Below, piece after piece: positions 61,650 through 64,000 of a stretch of DNA of 64,000 nt. Position numbers and translations under genes: made by a program. Position 1 is the first letter of the stretch, and each line of letters opens with the position of its first letter. Source of the stretch: Staphylococcus xylosus NJ (GTDB taxonomy: Bacteria; Bacillota; Bacilli; Staphylococcales; Staphylococcaceae); the NCBI RefSeq assembly GCF_000338275.1, contig NZ_ANMR01000043.1, positions 434,001-498,000 of the forward strand. The letters run 5' to 3'. Below the pieces are notes generated by a model that saw only the letters and a list, made by a program, of their open reading frames with translations, was not told the origin of the DNA and made no database searches.

Positions 61650-62465
61650 ATGAAACTAGTATTTTATGGTGCCGGAAATATGGCACATGCAATTTTTACA
61701 GGTATCGTTAATTCAAACGTTATTGATTCTAACGATATATATTTAACAAATCGTTCAAATGAAGTTGCTTTAAAAGAATATGCTGATGAGTTAGGCGTCA
61801 ATTATAGCTATGATGATGAAGCTTTATTAAAGAATGCAGATTATGTATTTTTAGGAACAAAACCATATGATTTTGATGATTTAGCAGAAAGAATCAAACC
61901 GTATATTGTTGAAAATAATAAATTTATATCAATTATGGCAGGTTTACCAATTAGTTATATTCGTGAAAAATTAGATTTTAACAGTCCAGTTGCACGTATT
62001 ATGCCAAATACGAATGCACACGTCGGTCATTCTGTAACAGGTATTAGTTTCTCTAGTAACTTTGGGGCAAAATCAAAAGAAGAAGTTGATAGTTTAATTA
62101 ATGCATTCGGTTCAGCGATAGAAGTCTCTGAAGATAATTTACATCAAGTGACGGCTATTACTGGAAGCGGACCAGCATTTTTATATCATGTTTTTGAACA
62201 ATATGTAACTGCTGGAACTAGACTAGGTCTTGAAAAAGCTCAAGTCGAAGAATCTATACGTAATTTAATAATTGGGACAAGTAAAATGATTGAACGCTCA
62301 GAATTAAGCATGGAACAGTTGAGAAAGAACATAACTTCTAAAGGAGGCACAACACAATCTGGCTTAAATGCATTAAGTCAACATGACTTAGAAAGTGTCT
62401 TTGAAGATTGTTTAAGAGCAGCGGTCAACCGAAGTGTTGAATTATCAAACCAAGATGATGAATAA
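61650..62465 (+). CDS. proC: Pyrroline-5-carboxylate reductase
   Basis: ProC makes proline from pyrroline-5-carboxylate with NAD(P)H. The 271-residue protein has FYGAGNMAHAIF (4-15), RIMPNTNAHVGHSVTGIS near 115-132, and the family signature ITGSGPAFLYHVFEQYV near 165-181 plus TSKGGTTQSGLNAL near 240. The ATG at 61650 follows AGAGGAAGTG, with an out-of-frame ATG at 61641 before it. Confidence 0.96.
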   Translation: MKLVFYGAGNMAHAIFTGIVNSNVIDSNDIYLTNRSNEVALKEYADELGVNYSYDDEALLKNADYVFLGTKPYDFDDLAERIKPYIVENNKFISIMAGLPISYIREKLDFNSPVARIMPNTNAHVGHSVTGISFSSNFGAKSKEEVDSLINAFGSAIEVSEDNLHQVTAITGSGPAFLYHVFEQYVTAGTRLGLEKAQVEESIRNLIIGTSKMIERSELSMEQLRKNITSKGGTTQSGLNALSQHDLESVFEDCLRAAVNRSVELSNQDDE

Positions 62466-62503
62466 TTCAGATTTAGTTTAATTGGCGTTGATTAATCATT
62501 TAT

Positions 62504-62548
62504 AAAAAATGTGGTTGAGACATTTATTCTGTCTCAACCACATTTTTT
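62504..62548. terminator. proC/rnz bidirectional terminator
   Basis: Arms of 19 bases, AAAAAATGTGGTTGAGACA (62504-62522) and TGTCTCAACCACATTTTTT (62530-62548), pair perfectly with a seven-base loop. It lies between convergent proC and rnz. Confidence 0.88.
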
Positions 62549-62563
62549 ATTTTAAGTGAGTAA

Positions 62564-63484
62564 TTAAAATGTCCAAGAATCAAAATCTTTAACGAAAGTA
62601 AACGGTGGCGTTGAAGGTTTAGATTTAAGTGCTAAACTAATATTCTCTATTTCATCCAGAGTATATCGATTGCTTAAATGTGTGATTAAACTATATTCCA
62701 CTTGTGCTACTTCTATTAAGTCAAACACGTCTTCGATATGACTGTGATGATAATTATTTGCTAAAGATTTATCACCTTCAATATATGTACTTTCATGCAC
62801 CATAACATTTGCTTTATCTGCAATAATTGCTTCATTGTTACATGGCATAGTATCACCAAATATTGCGATAACAGGTCCTTTGGTTGCTTCTCCTTTAAAG
62901 TCTTTTGAAGTATAAATTTGGCCATTATATTCAAAAGTTTCATTATTTTTAACTTCTTGATATTTAGGACCTGGCTCGAGACCTATCTCTTTAAGGGCAG
63001 CTACATCAATTTTTCCAGATGTATAAGGAGCTTCAATACGATAACCGAATGACGGTATACCATGATTTAACATATGTCCTTCTACATTAAAACCATTATT
63101 TTGATATGATAAATGGTCTTCTATTTCTATATATGTAATTGGATAATTTAATTTCGATTCTGACAACTGCAAAGTTGTTTCTATAAATGCTTTTATACCC
63201 TTTGGCCCAACGACAGTTAAAGGTTTTCCTTCGCCGCCTTGAAAAGACCTACTTGTTAACAAACCGGGTAAGCCAAAAATATGATCACCATGCATATGCG
63301 TAATAAAAATATGATCAACTTTACCTAATTTTATAGAGTGATGTAAGATTTGATGTTGTGTAGCTTCACCTACATCAAATAACCAGATACTATTGGAGTA
63401 TGGTTCCAAATTTAAAGCAATAGCTTGTGTGTTACGTTCTTTTGTTGGTAGACCAGCACTCGTACCAAAAAATGTGATTTCCAT
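62564..63484 (-). CDS. rnz: Ribonuclease Z
   Basis: RNase Z trims tRNA 3' trailers. The 306-residue beta-lactamase-fold protein has the metal motif [15 protein letters not shown] (HxHxDH near 62-67), GIPSFGYR near 145, FGDTMPCN near 210 (Asp), HESTYIEGD near 235 and HSHIEDV near 250. It is divergent from zwf, the usual order in staphylococci. The ATG at 63484 follows GAGGAGGC. Confidence 0.95.
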   Translation of the reverse strand: MEITFFGTSAGLPTKERNTQAIALNLEPYSNSIWLFDVGEATQHQILHHSIKLGKVDHIFITHMHGDHIFGLPGLLTSRSFQGGEGKPLTVVGPKGIKAFIETTLQLSESKLNYPITYIEIEDHLSYQNNGFNVEGHMLNHGIPSFGYRIEAPYTSGKIDVAALKEIGLEPGPKYQEVKNNETFEYNGQIYTSKDFKGEATKGPVIAIFGDTMPCNNEAIIADKANVMVHESTYIEGDKSLANNYHHSHIEDVFDLIEVAQVEYSLITHLSNRYTLDEIENISLALKSKPSTPPFTFVKDFDSWTF

Positions 63485-63634
63485 GCATATGCCTCCTCTT
63501 CTTGTTCACATTTTATCACAGAAAAGAATAAAAAATATATTAAAAATAAATTCTTTCAAGCAAAATGGTAGGAACATGTTTGATTATTGTTCTATAATAA
63601 ATAGAGATTTATAAAAAGAATTGAGGTTTTGATC

Positions 63635-64000
63635 TTGAATACTAAAAATAAAGACATTCCATGCTTAATAACAATTTTTGGTGCAACTGGGGATTTGAGT
63701 CATAGAAAATTATTCCCATCATTGTTCCATTTATATCAACAAGAAAATTTAAATGAACAAGTTGCTATAATTGGTATTGGTAGAAGAGACTTAACAAATG
63801 ATGATTTCCGTAATCAAGTGAAGTCATCAATACAAGAACATGTTAAAGATACAAAACATTTAGATAAATTTATGGAACACGTTTTTTATCATAAGCATGA
63901 TGTTAGTGATGAAGCGAGTTATCAATCATTACTAGAAGTAAGTAATAAGCTTGATAGTGAATTCCAGCTAAATGGCAATAGACTGTTTTATTTAGCAATG
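63635..64000 (+). CDS. zwf: Glucose-6-phosphate 1-dehydrogenase (3' end outside window)
   Basis: Zwf oxidises glucose 6-phosphate in the first step of the oxidative pentose phosphate pathway. The 122 codons present begin with the N-terminal NADP motif TIFGATGDLSHRKL (about 13-26) and NEQVAIIGIGRRDL, which are diagnostic. The start is TTG at 63635, eight bases after GAGG. A TATAAT at 63593-63598 lies about 37 bases before it but lacks a clear -35. About three quarters of the ~490-residue protein lie beyond the right edge. Confidence 0.95.
   Translation, partial: MNTKNKDIPCLITIFGATGDLSHRKLFPSLFHLYQQENLNEQVAIIGIGRRDLTNDDFRNQVKSSIQEHVKDTKHLDKFMEHVFYHKHDVSDEASYQSLLEVSNKLDSEFQLNGNRLFYLAM

Overview
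The window is a continuous stretch of AT-rich, gene-dense Firmicutes core chromosome, almost certainly from a Staphylococcus. Support comes from the gene content (EbpS, SrrAB, CvfC, PBP2-RecU, BshA/YpdA/BrxA of bacillithiol metabolism), the gene order, the frequent TTG/GTG starts with strong AAAGGAGG-type ribosome binding sites, and the proteins themselves. Several proteins differ enough from the S. aureus versions I remember that a coagulase-negative species is more likely. I cannot name it.

Layout. Positions 1-4700: thymidylate synthase (cut by the left edge), bacilliredoxin BrxA, a CvfC / NifU-N / small zinc-finger cluster, and a preQ1-riboswitch-controlled COG1738 transporter facing a small hydrolase. 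4800-13100: an RNase HI-like protein, a stand-alone 5'-3' exonuclease, a double-GTPase bacterial dynamin, an NAD(P)-binding protein, RarD and the RlmL-like rRNA methyltransferase. 13186-19930: RNase P RNA, GpsB with its YpsA and DUF1798 neighbours, the divergent recU-pbp2 operon, then ypoC-nth-dnaD, a wall-synthesis and DNA-maintenance block also known from Bacillus subtilis. 20015-31351: asnS, the DinG-type nuclease, birA, cca, bshA, a MazG-like enzyme, YugP, YpjA, YpiB and YpiA, nearly all on the minus strand. 31356-38246: aroA-aroB-aroC, ndk, and the menaquinone genes hepT-menG-hepS. 38569-43650: HU, gpsA, der, the S1-domain protein and cmk. 43729-50644: asparaginase, bacillithiol-disulfide reductase YpdA, elastin-binding protein EbpS, RecQ-YpbB and ferredoxin. 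50986-59308: riboflavin transporter under an FMN riboswitch, SrrAB, RluB-ScpB-ScpA, a DUF309 protein, XerD, Fur and a Nudix hydrolase. 59468-64000: an aldo/keto reductase, an SDR, ProC, RNase Z and the start of zwf.

Themes. Several genes share pathways although they are not one operon: bacillithiol synthesis and recycling (bshA, ypdA, brxA), the menaquinone side chain and headgroup (hepT-menG-hepS) together with the respiratory regulator SrrAB, the shikimate pathway (aroA-B-C), and chromosome maintenance (scpAB, xerD, hup, recU, dnaD, recQ, nth).

No prophage, insertion sequence, CRISPR array, tRNA or resistance island is visible. I found no convincing undescribed multi-gene system. The most informative non-coding features are the preQ1 riboswitch, the FMN riboswitch with a predicted Shine-Dalgarno-masking hairpin, two copies of a structured 167-nt intergenic repeat with compensatory changes, a tandem 44-nt hairpin repeat, and two symmetric elements in front of hup and rpsA.
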